Shown piece after piece: positions 56,860 through 64,000 of a stretch of DNA of 64,000 nt. The position numbers and the translations under genes are program-made. Source of the DNA: an uncultured Armatimonadota bacterium (GTDB taxonomy: Bacteria > Armatimonadota > Fimbriimonadia > Fimbriimonadales > Fimbriimonadaceae); assembly GCA_903899015.1 (NCBI GenBank), contig CAIUHP010000113.1, positions 62,001-126,000 on the forward strand, given 5' to 3'. Position 1 is the stretch's first letter. The number at the start of each line of letters is the position of its first letter. The notes beneath the pieces are model-generated. The model was given only the letters and a program-made list of their open reading frames with translations, had not been told where the DNA came from and searched no databases.

Positions 56860-58350
56860 TTACTGCCCTTGCCCAAGCGAATATCCTGGGACACCATTGA
56901 ATGTGCAGAGATTTTCCGTCTTAATGAAGTCGATCTCGGCGGTGCTCAAGTTTTGAAGAAGGCTGATGAGCGTGCTGTGCGGTACTGGTGCCGAATCACC
57001 CATGAATCGGCATCGCCAGTGATCAGTGCAGAAGGTTTCGGACAAACCTTGGGGCCAAACCTTTACCCCTCTATTCGTAATCATGACAAGCTTCAATCCT
57101 GGAACCGACGAGGCTTGCAGCTTATCGGCAAGTTGCTCGGTATTCCCGTTCCAGTGAACAAACACATCCATGCCCACAAGTTCCTTTTTCTCGAACGAGC
57201 GGCGAACCGGACGAGCCAAAGCCGCCGTTAAGTCAGGGGGAGTGCCGTAGTGAATGGGTTTCAGTCGAGTTGGAATGAGTCCGAGACGTTGGATCACCGC
57301 GTCAGCGAAAAATTGCGTGCCAACTTTAGACGTGCTTTGATCGAGGGTGAAAATGTCTGCCGTGTGAACACCGTCTTCGATCGTCTTTAGCCAAGCGTTA
57401 TGGATCTTCATTGCGATCTCAGATTGACCAATATGAACCAGCATCATGACAGCGGCCAATATCAGGCTACTTGGATTAGCAATGTCCTTCCCTGCGATAT
57501 CCGGAGCACTACCGTGAATTGCTTCAAACATGGCGCAGTGCTCTCCAATGTTCGCACTGGGCGCGAGTCCCACTGAGCCCGCAATTTCGGCCGTCACGTC
57601 ACTCAAGATGTCGCCGTAAAGGTTAGGTGTTACGATTACATCGAAAACTTCTGGCCGAGTCGCGGCCTTTGCCATTCCGATATCGATAATCCAATGCTCT
57701 TTTTCGATTTCCGGATATTCCGCGCCAATTTCATCGAATACCTTGTGAAAGAGCCCGTCCGTGAACTTCATGATGTTGTCTTTCGTCATGCACGTTACTT
57801 TCTTGCGCTTATAGGCGCGAGCATATTCAAAGGCGTACCGCACAATTCGCTCGCACCCCGGGCGACTCACGAGCTTGAGACATTGATAGACTTCATCCGT
57901 CTGTCGATGTTCGATCCCGGCATAGAGATCTTCTTCGTTTTCTCGGATAATCACGACATCCATTTCAGGGTGGTTCGAATGCACGTAAGGGTAGTAAGTA
58001 ATACAGGGCCGAACGTTTGCGAAAAGGCCCAAGGTCTTTCGAATCGTGACGTTCAAACTCTTGAAACCACCGCCCTGCGGAGTCGTAATGGGAGACTTGA
58101 GAAAGACTTTTGTTTTCCTAAGCGACTCCCATGCTTCGGGAGCGATTCCTGATGAGAAGCCTTTGAGGTACACCTTCTCACCAATCTCAATCTCGTTTAC
58201 CGCGATTCGAGCGCCAGCAGCATCTAAAATTCGCAGCGTTGCGCGCATCAAATCCGGTCCAATTCCATCTCCGTACGCTACAGTAATGGGAGTCGGTTTG
58301 ATCTCCAAGGTCGAATTCAAGATATAATCATTTGAAGTCGCGGTTTCCAT
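56860..58350 (-). CDS. icd: isocitrate dehydrogenase, long (Thermus/Rickettsia) type
   Basis: This 496-residue TCA-cycle enzyme converts isocitrate to 2-oxoglutarate. The N-terminal part has VAYGDGIGPDLMRATLRIL, the substrate loop SLNVTIRKTLGLFANVRPC, IIRENEEDLYAGIEHR and the metal site YGDILSDVTAEIAGS. An extra C-terminal region of about 150 residues (after RLGLIPTRLKPIHYG) marks the long subgroup known from Thermus thermophilus, usually NADP-dependent. TATACT lies 9 bases before the ATG with no Shine-Dalgarno site. The promoter overlaps that of the divergent winged-helix gene. Confidence 0.9.
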   Translation of the reverse strand: METATSNDYILNSTLEIKPTPITVAYGDGIGPDLMRATLRILDAAGARIAVNEIEIGEKVYLKGFSSGIAPEAWESLRKTKVFLKSPITTPQGGGFKSLNVTIRKTLGLFANVRPCITYYPYVHSNHPEMDVVIIRENEEDLYAGIEHRQTDEVYQCLKLVSRPGCERIVRYAFEYARAYKRKKVTCMTKDNIMKFTDGLFHKVFDEIGAEYPEIEKEHWIIDIGMAKAATRPEVFDVIVTPNLYGDILSDVTAEIAGSVGLAPSANIGEHCAMFEAIHGSAPDIAGKDIANPSSLILAAVMMLVHIGQSEIAMKIHNAWLKTIEDGVHTADIFTLDQSTSKVGTQFFADAVIQRLGLIPTRLKPIHYGTPPDLTAALARPVRRSFEKKELVGMDVFVHWNGNTEQLADKLQASSVPGLKLVMITNRGVKVWPQGLSETFCTDHWRCRFMGDSAPVPHSTLISLLQNLSTAEIDFIKTENLCTFNGVPGYSLGQGQ

Positions 58351-58376
58351 AACGCGATAAGTATAACACGAATTTT
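58351..58376. promoter_or_regulatory. 26-base divergent promoter with overlapping -10 boxes
   Basis: TATAAC (58362-58367) faces the plus-strand ATG at 58377 with a 9-base gap. TATACT on the minus strand (58365-58360) faces the icd ATG at 58350, also with a 9-base gap. The two boxes share four bases, so the promoters should exclude each other. Confidence 0.55.
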
Positions 58377-58682
58377 ATGTCGCATATTGTATCTGAACCA
58401 AATAATGCTGGTTGGACTTTTTTTAGCAACCATTCGCATGTCTTGTTCTGCCTTGCTGGCGATCCGACCATAACGATGAAAGACGTTGCGCTAAAAGTCG
58501 GAATCACGGAGCGAGCCGTTCAAAGAATCGTTGCTGATCTCGTTGGGGTAGGAGCATTGACGCGCCTCAAGAATGGACGTCAGAACCAATATGAAATCAC
58601 GAAGGACCTTCCCCTTCGTCATCCCCTTGAGTCTCACCGAACGATTGGAGACGTTCTTGAGCTCATCGTTAATGAGAAATAG
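58377..58682 (+). CDS. winged-helix (MarR-like) transcriptional regulator
   Basis: This 101-residue protein has [20 protein letters not shown], the recognition helix region [15 protein letters not shown] and the wing [14 protein letters not shown]. It carries no effector domain. It is divergent from icd across 26 bases and may control icd or itself. Confidence 0.8.
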   Translation: MSHIVSEPNNAGWTFFSNHSHVLFCLAGDPTITMKDVALKVGITERAVQRIVADLVGVGALTRLKNGRQNQYEITKDLPLRHPLESHRTIGDVLELIVNEK

Positions 58683-58705
58683 GGCCCGAGAATTCTCGGA
58701 CCCTA
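58680..58705. terminator. hairpin at the end of the winged-helix gene
   Basis: TAGGG-C-CCGAGAATTCTCGG-A-CCCTA is an almost perfect palindrome beginning at the stop codon. It lacks a T-tract, so termination is uncertain. Confidence 0.45.
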
Positions 58706-58730
58706 CTTGAGAGGTTCAAATCTCGAGGAT

Positions 58731-59483
58731 TTATTTCGCGGTGAACCCTCCATCAACGTTGAGAATCTGTCCTGTCACGAATGAGGCGGCATCGCTAGCA
58801 AGAAATGCAACCGCTTCAGCTATTTCGATCGGTTCTCCAATTCGGCTCATCGGAATCATTGCGACGAATGCTCCCTCAAAATTCTCACGTGCTCCTGTCA
58901 TCGCTTCTGCACCTTCGGTCCAGATGGGACCAGGAGCCACTGCATTTACGCGGATCTTCGAACCCGCGAGTTCGATGGCTGCGGTGCGAACGAGGGTGTT
59001 GATGGCACCTTTTGTGAGTGAGTAAGCACTTGCTCCGGGAATACCCTTGTCACTCACAACGCTGGAATTAATAACGATCGACCCACCATTTGTAGCGAGT
59101 GCATTGGCTACATGCTTCAGACCGTAGTACACGCCCTTCACGTTTACATCGAGTTGATTTGTGAGGTCATCGGCATCTTGATCGGAGATGGGACTGAATC
59201 GGAAAACTCCCGAATTAAGGAAAGCCACGTCAACTTTTCCAAAGGCAGCAACCGTTTGCTCGACGAGCGATTTGACTTCCGATTCGACGGTGACGTCAGC
59301 CTTAATAAACTTGGCTTTTCCACCCTGGGCTTCGATTTCTTGAACGACCTGGTTACCTTCCGCTTCTCTACGGCCCGAAACAACCACGGTTGCTCCGCGC
59401 TGTGCGAGTAGGATGGCGGTTGCCTTACCTATTCCTGAAGTAGATCCGGTAACGATGGCGATTTTGTTGGTGAATTGGCTCAT
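58731..59483 (-). CDS. short-chain dehydrogenase/reductase (SDR)
   Basis: This 250-residue classical SDR has VTGSTSGIGKATAILLAQRG, the Arg after beta-2 (VVVSGRREAEG) that favours NADPH, NSGVFRF in the NNAG position, the catalytic Ser (SIVINSSVVSDKG) and Tyr-x-x-x-Lys (SAYSLTKGAI). The substrate is unknown. The gene follows the ArsR gene across a 39-base gap that holds a perfect palindrome, so it is probably the regulator's target. Confidence 0.88.
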   Translation of the reverse strand: MSQFTNKIAIVTGSTSGIGKATAILLAQRGATVVVSGRREAEGNQVVQEIEAQGGKAKFIKADVTVESEVKSLVEQTVAAFGKVDVAFLNSGVFRFSPISDQDADDLTNQLDVNVKGVYYGLKHVANALATNGGSIVINSSVVSDKGIPGASAYSLTKGAINTLVRTAAIELAGSKIRVNAVAPGPIWTEGAEAMTGARENFEGAFVAMIPMSRIGEPIEIAEAVAFLASDAASFVTGQILNVDGGFTAK

Positions 59484-59486
59484 TGT

Positions 59487-59510
59487 ATATATCGATACGC
59501 ATCGATATAT
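59487..59510. promoter_or_regulatory. perfect palindromic operator upstream of the SDR gene
   Basis: ATATATCGAT (59487-59496) and ATCGATATAT (59501-59510) are exact inverted arms around ACGC. The site lies 3 bases before the SDR start codon on the minus strand, where a bound repressor would block initiation. The adjacent ArsR-family gene is the likely binder. Confidence 0.75.
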
Positions 59511-59522
59511 TGAACAATCAGC

Positions 59523-59807
59523 TTAACCGAGAAGTCTTTTCCTCAATTCCTCTAAATAATCAGAAATGACGGGTTCATTAACCGAAAGCAGGTTGAATTT
59601 TCCCTGCTTTCGGCAATGAATTAGATTCGCTCGGCATAATTCCGCGACATGATGCGAGAATGTCGACTGGGAAATATCCATCAAACCCAGGACATTTGAA
59701 CACGTTATGCCCGCGCTGGAATCTTGAGATCGAATCGCCTCAAGAATCTCCAATCGCTTCCCCTCACTCAAAACCCGCTGTATCGTAGCAAAGGATTCTG
59801 CGTTCAC
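59523..59807 (-). CDS. ArsR-family winged-helix repressor
   Basis: This 94-residue protein starts at GTG 59807. The HTH reads LMDISQSTFSHHVAELCRAN, followed by LIHCRKQGKFNLLSV for the wing. Cys residues at GITCSNVLG, ELCRAN and HCRKQG could sense metal or oxidants, but no standard metal motif (ELCVCD) is present. It is upstream of and co-oriented with the SDR gene. Confidence 0.85.
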   Translation of the reverse strand: MNAESFATIQRVLSEGKRLEILEAIRSQDSSAGITCSNVLGLMDISQSTFSHHVAELCRANLIHCRKQGKFNLLSVNEPVISDYLEELRKRLLG

Positions 59808-59830
59808 TTTCTATATCTACGAAATATAAA

Positions 59831-59856
59831 GCGGTCAAGCAATCACACTTGACCGC
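59831..59856 (-). terminator. terminator of the GH38 gene
   Basis: GCGGTCAAG (59831-59839) pairs with CTTGACCGC (59848-59856). On the minus strand TTTATATTT follows the stem. It sits 12 bases after the GH38 stop. Confidence 0.75.
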
Positions 59857-59868
59857 AGAGTTTTCAAA

Positions 59869-62800
59869 CTAAAGCTTTACCTTCAGTGTCTTGATCTCGA
59901 ACGGACGTAATGTAAGCTCCACCTCATTCCCTTCAAGGGTGACCGGTTCCGCTTTTTCTTCTAACAGATTCACTTCCATGACCTCTGTCACAGGAATTCC
60001 AAACTTTATTCGAGCGTGGCTCGTCGACTTACCCGCCTCATAGAACCGGACGATCAAATCCTGATCGTCTTCCGCTTTCTTGACCGAAGCAACGATTACG
60101 TTGGGTTGATCGACCGAAAGTAGGTTCCAAGTGCCCTCTAGCTCACCCGATGGCTTCACCGCTGGTAAGACGTTGAATTCGAACGCAGGTCGGACCACCG
60201 ACTCGACGGAGAATCCACCCAAATGAGGGAGCATCGCATAGGAGAATCGATGTTGACCTTCGTCACCTCGAGGATCAGGGTGCCGACCGGATTTGATTAG
60301 ACTCAAGCGATACTCGCCCTCTTTAATCGTGCAAGCGTACTTGCAGTCGTTTAAGAACGCGATGCCGAAGTTACTCTCAGAAATGTCGGTCCATTTGTGA
60401 GCACACACGTCGAACTGAGCTCGGTCTTGACTTGTATTGTCGTGAGAATTCCGCTGAACGTGGCCGAATTGAATTTCATGAAGCGCCGTCTCGGCTAGAA
60501 CATCTGGCGTAAATCCAACCTTTAGGAACTGATACTTCTCATGCCAATCGACCGTTGTGTCGAAGTCAACCTGGGCGGTCGCCGCATGAAAAACGATGTC
60601 TTGGATCAATTTTGAACTTCGACCAATCTCGAACTCCTGTCGAATTCGTAGCTGAAGGGGGCCATTTGCGACCACTTCACGCTTGACAGGTGCGCCAACC
60701 GGGCCGAGCTTGTGTCGCTGATCTCGATCGATATCCCAGTTGTCCCAAGCAGCCGGAACGTCTTCACCAATCAAAAGTGCGTTAAACGTACAGCCGGGTC
60801 GAACCAGTTCGCGACGCGAGGGTAAGTCATAGAACGATGCAATCCGTCCCATTTCATCAAACCAAACTAGAGCAAACGGAGTCTCAACGGAGTTCTCCGT
60901 AACCTTGAATGGAGATGCACCGCTACCGATATGGGGCTCGACTCCTACGATCGTTGTTCCTAAACCTTGAAGCTCGAGACCAGAAACCACGAGTTGGGTT
61001 TCACCGGCAACGTCGGTCACCGTTTGAGCTACTGTTCCGGCCGGCTTCTTGCCCTCGGGGACCCCAACTAGACTAATCTCGCCGGTTCGATTCCAGCTGA
61101 GATTGTTCGCAATTAAAAGCCCATCACCCGCGGAGGTGATTGCGTTGAGACCTGCATCGCGAATAGCGTTTGCGCTTGAGAGACAGGTGGCATACGCCTC
61201 GATGGCTTGGTCGTTGACCTCGGCAATTGAAGAACCGGGCAGGATGTCGTGGAAATGGTTAAGGAGCAGAATCTTCCAGGCATCATCGAGGTCGGCGACC
61301 GGATAATTTGTTCCCTTCTGAATAAGAGCAAGAATGGATGCAAATTCAGCGTCGCGTAAGGCGAATTCACACTTTCGATTGTTTCGCTTAATCGCAGCGA
61401 TGGAGGTCAGGGTTCCTCGGTGAAGCTCTAAATAGAGTTCTCCAACCCATTTTGGAAGCTCACTGAGTTCATCTCGGCAGGAGTCCATAAATTCCCCGAT
61501 GCTCGTGTAGTCGGTCTTGGGACATCCTTCCAGATCAGCGGTATAGCGCATGATTTCGATCATTTCCGCCATCGGACCGCCCCCGCCGTCGCCATGCCCA
61601 AAACCAACCAAGCGTCGATCCTGGACGTCGGGATGTTGAACTTGCTTCCAGAGCCAAATCAATCTTTCCGGGTCGGCCCAGCCTTGCATCTCGTTGAAGT
61701 GAGCAAGGACGGTAGAACCATCGATTCCCTGCCATTGGAAAGTGTCGTAAGGGAAATGGTTAGTGTCATTCCAACTCAACTTCGTCGTGCAGAAATATTC
61801 GACTTCGCTCTTTCGAAGGATTTGAGGAAGAGCGGCCGAGTAACCGAAAACGTCAGGCTGCCAAAGCGTGTTGGCCGTTACGCCAAACATCTCTCTCAAG
61901 GCTCGCTGACCTACAAGACATTGCCGGACAAAGGATTCGCCATCGGGAATGTTGCAGTCTGGCTCAATCCACATGCAACCATTTATTTCCCAGCGACCTT
62001 CCTTAACCCGCTCTTGAACTCTGGCAAAGATCTCGGGATATTCGCGGCGCAGAACATCAAAGTGAAGGGCCGCGCTTTGGCTAAATCGGAACTCGGGGTA
62101 TTGATCCATCAAGCTCAGAACCGATGAGAATGTTCGGGCAAGCTTCCTCCAAGTTTCCGCTGTCGGCCATAACCACGCGGTATCGATATGCGAGTGGCCC
62201 ATGACCCCTAAAGTCGGTGTGGTAGGGCTATTCTTCTGCTCCAAGAGTGGTCGCATCACTTCGATCGCGTCGACGAGCGCCTGTCGCCACTCAACCTCAT
62301 CGTATTCGGCAGGCTTTTGAGGCACAAGGTTGAAGACTTCTCCCATTGCGGAGTAGATCTTCGCCCGGCGAAGGCTGCTGGGATCTTGACCGTTTGCAAC
62401 TTGCATGAGGGTTCGAAGCGAAAATACAAATTCGCTAACCTCCTGCCGCTCAACCACTAAATCGACGGATTGATAAGTGAGACAGTCTTTGGAAAGGGCA
62501 ACCGGACCGTCGGCAGATCGTGTGTCAGAAAAGGGTTGAGTTCCCGGAATCGTATGCCCAGCGTAGGATTCGAGGTGAATCAAATAGTCTCGACCGACTT
62601 CAGCTTCTAACGCAAGCAATCGGACCGGATGGTTCACGTCAAAAACGCCGTAAGCCTTCTTGTCAACGAGGAACATCGTTTCCGGACCGCCCGTTGTTGC
62701 TCGGATATAAACCGCTTCACCGTCAAATTCGGCCGGCACTCGTACGGATCCACGAAACCATCCCGTGAGCCAATCGCCACCCCATCGATGCCCTGATTGA

Positions 62801-62961
62801 ACGGGCTTCCAAGGAAGTTGCGAATCAGTTGGAACATTTCGAAAGTGCTCCATGGTCTCAGCAAATTCCATGTCGAGCGTGGCAACGGTGAAATATCTGA
62901 GCGGTGAATAGGTCGACTCGAGTCGGGCAACCTTAGGCAGAATCTTGGGATCTTGAAGCAT
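59869..62961 (-). CDS. GH38 alpha-mannosidase
   Basis: This 1030-residue enzyme has no signal peptide, so it is probably cytosolic. GH38 motifs are the zinc site GVMGHSHIDTAWLWPTAET, the nucleophile Asp region MWIEPDCNIPDGES, LWQPDVFGYSAALPQILRKS and LNHFHDILPGSSI. The C-terminal half is the large beta-sandwich (FYDLPSRRELVRPG and on). Length and order are normal for bacterial members that trim alpha-mannosides from imported oligosaccharides. CATAAT lies 26 bases upstream of the ATG. Confidence 0.92.
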   Translation of the reverse strand: MLQDPKILPKVARLESTYSPLRYFTVATLDMEFAETMEHFRNVPTDSQLPWKPVQSGHRWGGDWLTGWFRGSVRVPAEFDGEAVYIRATTGGPETMFLVDKKAYGVFDVNHPVRLLALEAEVGRDYLIHLESYAGHTIPGTQPFSDTRSADGPVALSKDCLTYQSVDLVVERQEVSEFVFSLRTLMQVANGQDPSSLRRAKIYSAMGEVFNLVPQKPAEYDEVEWRQALVDAIEVMRPLLEQKNSPTTPTLGVMGHSHIDTAWLWPTAETWRKLARTFSSVLSLMDQYPEFRFSQSAALHFDVLRREYPEIFARVQERVKEGRWEINGCMWIEPDCNIPDGESFVRQCLVGQRALREMFGVTANTLWQPDVFGYSAALPQILRKSEVEYFCTTKLSWNDTNHFPYDTFQWQGIDGSTVLAHFNEMQGWADPERLIWLWKQVQHPDVQDRRLVGFGHGDGGGGPMAEMIEIMRYTADLEGCPKTDYTSIGEFMDSCRDELSELPKWVGELYLELHRGTLTSIAAIKRNNRKCEFALRDAEFASILALIQKGTNYPVADLDDAWKILLLNHFHDILPGSSIAEVNDQAIEAYATCLSSANAIRDAGLNAITSAGDGLLIANNLSWNRTGEISLVGVPEGKKPAGTVAQTVTDVAGETQLVVSGLELQGLGTTIVGVEPHIGSGASPFKVTENSVETPFALVWFDEMGRIASFYDLPSRRELVRPGCTFNALLIGEDVPAAWDNWDIDRDQRHKLGPVGAPVKREVVANGPLQLRIRQEFEIGRSSKLIQDIVFHAATAQVDFDTTVDWHEKYQFLKVGFTPDVLAETALHEIQFGHVQRNSHDNTSQDRAQFDVCAHKWTDISESNFGIAFLNDCKYACTIKEGEYRLSLIKSGRHPDPRGDEGQHRFSYAMLPHLGGFSVESVVRPAFEFNVLPAVKPSGELEGTWNLLSVDQPNVIVASVKKAEDDQDLIVRFYEAGKSTSHARIKFGIPVTEVMEVNLLEEKAEPVTLEGNEVELTLRPFEIKTLKVKL

Positions 62962-63445
62962 AACGGGTGAGGAGGAAGGCAGGGTCTATTATGAAAGGTT
63001 CTGGTTCCTGATTGAGCCCCTTAGCCAAGCCCTTTACGTGCTGGACAAAACCCTTGCGGTTTCCTTACGAATTTCCGGCGTTCAGGAAGCGTTAGTGCGC
63101 ATACTTGGACAAGCTTCTCGTTCCTAGTTTCCCGCGGATAAATTGCTACAAAAGTTGAACAGCGTTCATGTTCTGAACAGGTCAATGTGAACTGAGCCGC
63201 CCACGGAACGGCACGTCGAAATCCTCAAGAATCTGGACCTCGCTTTTGTCATTATTTCCTACAATTACAAACGATCTCCTCTCAAACAGGTCGGATGCGT
63301 AGCTAATTGGAGGGCCAAGACATCAAAATTCTTGGCGAGACTGGGAAGTTCAGTCCGCTTAATACATGTTGGAAATCCTCGAGAAATCGTTGCTTTCGGT
63401 CGTTATCAACTTGCGAGTTGACTCTTATCGAATAGGGAGTCAGCC
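62962..63445. other. intergenic region between GH38 and the DUF47 gene
   Basis: No gene is seen. Two direct TGAACAG copies (63156-63162 and 63174-63180) flank TTCATGTTC, giving a partly palindromic patch that may be an operator. The ribosome site of the DUF47 gene (GGGAG) is at the right end. Confidence 0.35.
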
Positions 63446-64000
63446 GTGCTGAGATCCCAAAAGGAAGAGACATTCTTCGAACTCCTCGAGAAACAGGCGG
63501 CGATCGCTGTCCGCGCCTCTGAGACATTCGCGTTGATGGTGAAAGACCTTGGGAACGTCCAAGACCATACCAAGTCCCTGATGTCGATCGAACATGAAGG
63601 GGATGAAGTAACCCATCGACTTCAAACCAAGCTTTCCGGGACATTCATCACTCCCATCGATCAAGAAGATCTCAGCGAGCTTTCTCACTTACTGGATGAC
63701 GTAACCGATTGCATTGAAGCAGTTGGCGCACGGATGGAGATGTACAAGCTACGCGAGTGCCGAAATGACTTGGTTCCTCTCGCAGCTAATCTCCTCGATG
63801 TCACCAAGGTCACCGCGCAGGTTGTCAATGAACTGCAGAAGCAGCTCAAGAAATCGACAACAATGCCTCAAATTCTTGTCAAGGTGCACTCGCTGGAAAA
63901 CGAAAGCGACCGTCTGTACCGTGAAGCTTTGATAAGCCTTTTTGACGAGGTCACCGATCCCGTTGCGATCATCAAATGGAAGGAAGTCTACGACCGAGTC
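63446..64000 (+). CDS. DUF47 family (PhoU-like, phosphate transport regulator), 3' truncated by the window
   Basis: The GTG 63446 has GGGAG 6 bases upstream. The 185 visible residues form a helical bundle: FFELLEKQAAIAVRASETFA, SLMSIEHEGDEVTHRLQTKL, TFITPIDQEDLSELSHLLDD, with the acidic E-x-x-x-D metal-binding repeats typical of PhoU relatives, and ITP(I)D as in the Pit-associated TIGR00153 group. Such proteins usually sit before a Pit phosphate permease gene, which would lie beyond the window edge. Confidence 0.85.
   Translation, partial: MLRSQKEETFFELLEKQAAIAVRASETFALMVKDLGNVQDHTKSLMSIEHEGDEVTHRLQTKLSGTFITPIDQEDLSELSHLLDDVTDCIEAVGARMEMYKLRECRNDLVPLAANLLDVTKVTAQVVNELQKQLKKSTTMPQILVKVHSLENESDRLYREALISLFDEVTDPVAIIKWKEVYDRV

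Noticed and set aside
1-64000. CRISPR arrays, prophage, insertion sequences, toxin-antitoxin or defence islands
   Set aside because: No regular repeat-spacer pattern, transposase, integrase, terminal repeats or recognised defence domains were seen on either strand.

Overview
The window looks like chromosomal DNA from a Gram-negative-type, aerobic, glycan-degrading bacterium, most probably an Armatimonadota member close to Fimbriimonadia. This placement is inferred from gene content and not from a marker gene. It rests on a type II pseudopilin-like protein with the [20 protein letters not shown] leader and an [13 protein letters not shown] tail, a DUF1549/DUF1553 cytochrome protein paired with a DUF1501 protein, PQQ-propeller proteins with PA14 domains, and a YHYH protein. 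Base composition is roughly balanced and even. I see no insertion sequence, prophage, CRISPR array, rRNA or tRNA.

Layout. 1-4.9 kb: an RND efflux pair (lipoprotein adaptor and permease). 5-10 kb: an orphan DUF4118 membrane sensor, an MFS transporter with an extra C-terminal domain, and a GH95 fucosidase. 10-16 kb (minus strand): two tandem paralogous secreted propeller/CHB_HEX/PA14 proteins and a pseudopilin-like protein. 16-23 kb: a transglutaminase-like protein, the DUF1549/DUF1553 and DUF1501 pair, and an FHA membrane protein. 23-28.3 kb: GH43, a threonine-aldolase-like enzyme, uridine kinase, an HTH-PAS regulator and an ECF sigma factor. 28.3-33.6 kb: a CoA-transferase, a minus-strand operon (small Gly/aromatic protein, SDR, FMN-binding protein), and a YHYH protein. 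33.7-37.7 kb: a four-gene respiratory operon (multi-TM protein, Rieske, cytochrome b, CydA-like protein fused to cytochrome c). 38-39.6 kb: a fasciclin protein divergent from a CarH-like B12-binding MerR regulator. 40-47 kb: a GntR-LacI type regulator, a tyrosine phenol-lyase operon, a sugar ABC transporter without an ATPase, and a second ECF sigma factor. 47-56.8 kb: OsmC, thioredoxin, an esterase, an unknown membrane protein, a GH36-like enzyme, a YVTN/phosphoesterase protein and a GH29 fucosidase. 56.8-64 kb: isocitrate dehydrogenase divergent from a winged-helix regulator, an ArsR/SDR pair with a perfect palindromic operator, a GH38 alpha-mannosidase, and the start of a DUF47 (PhoU-like) gene.

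Working together. Five glycosidases (GH95, GH29, GH38, GH43, GH36-like), a sugar ABC importer and an MFS carrier point to growth on fucosylated or mannosylated and other complex glycans. They are scattered and not gathered in one locus. The most distinctive local systems are the Rieske/cytochrome b operon carrying a CydA-like cytochrome c fusion, the CarH-like/fasciclin divergon with matched operator motifs after both TTGACA boxes, and the coupled small-protein/SDR/FMN-protein operon. Several start codons lie 6-10 nt after a -10-like hexamer with no Shine-Dalgarno sequence, which suggests leaderless transcripts.
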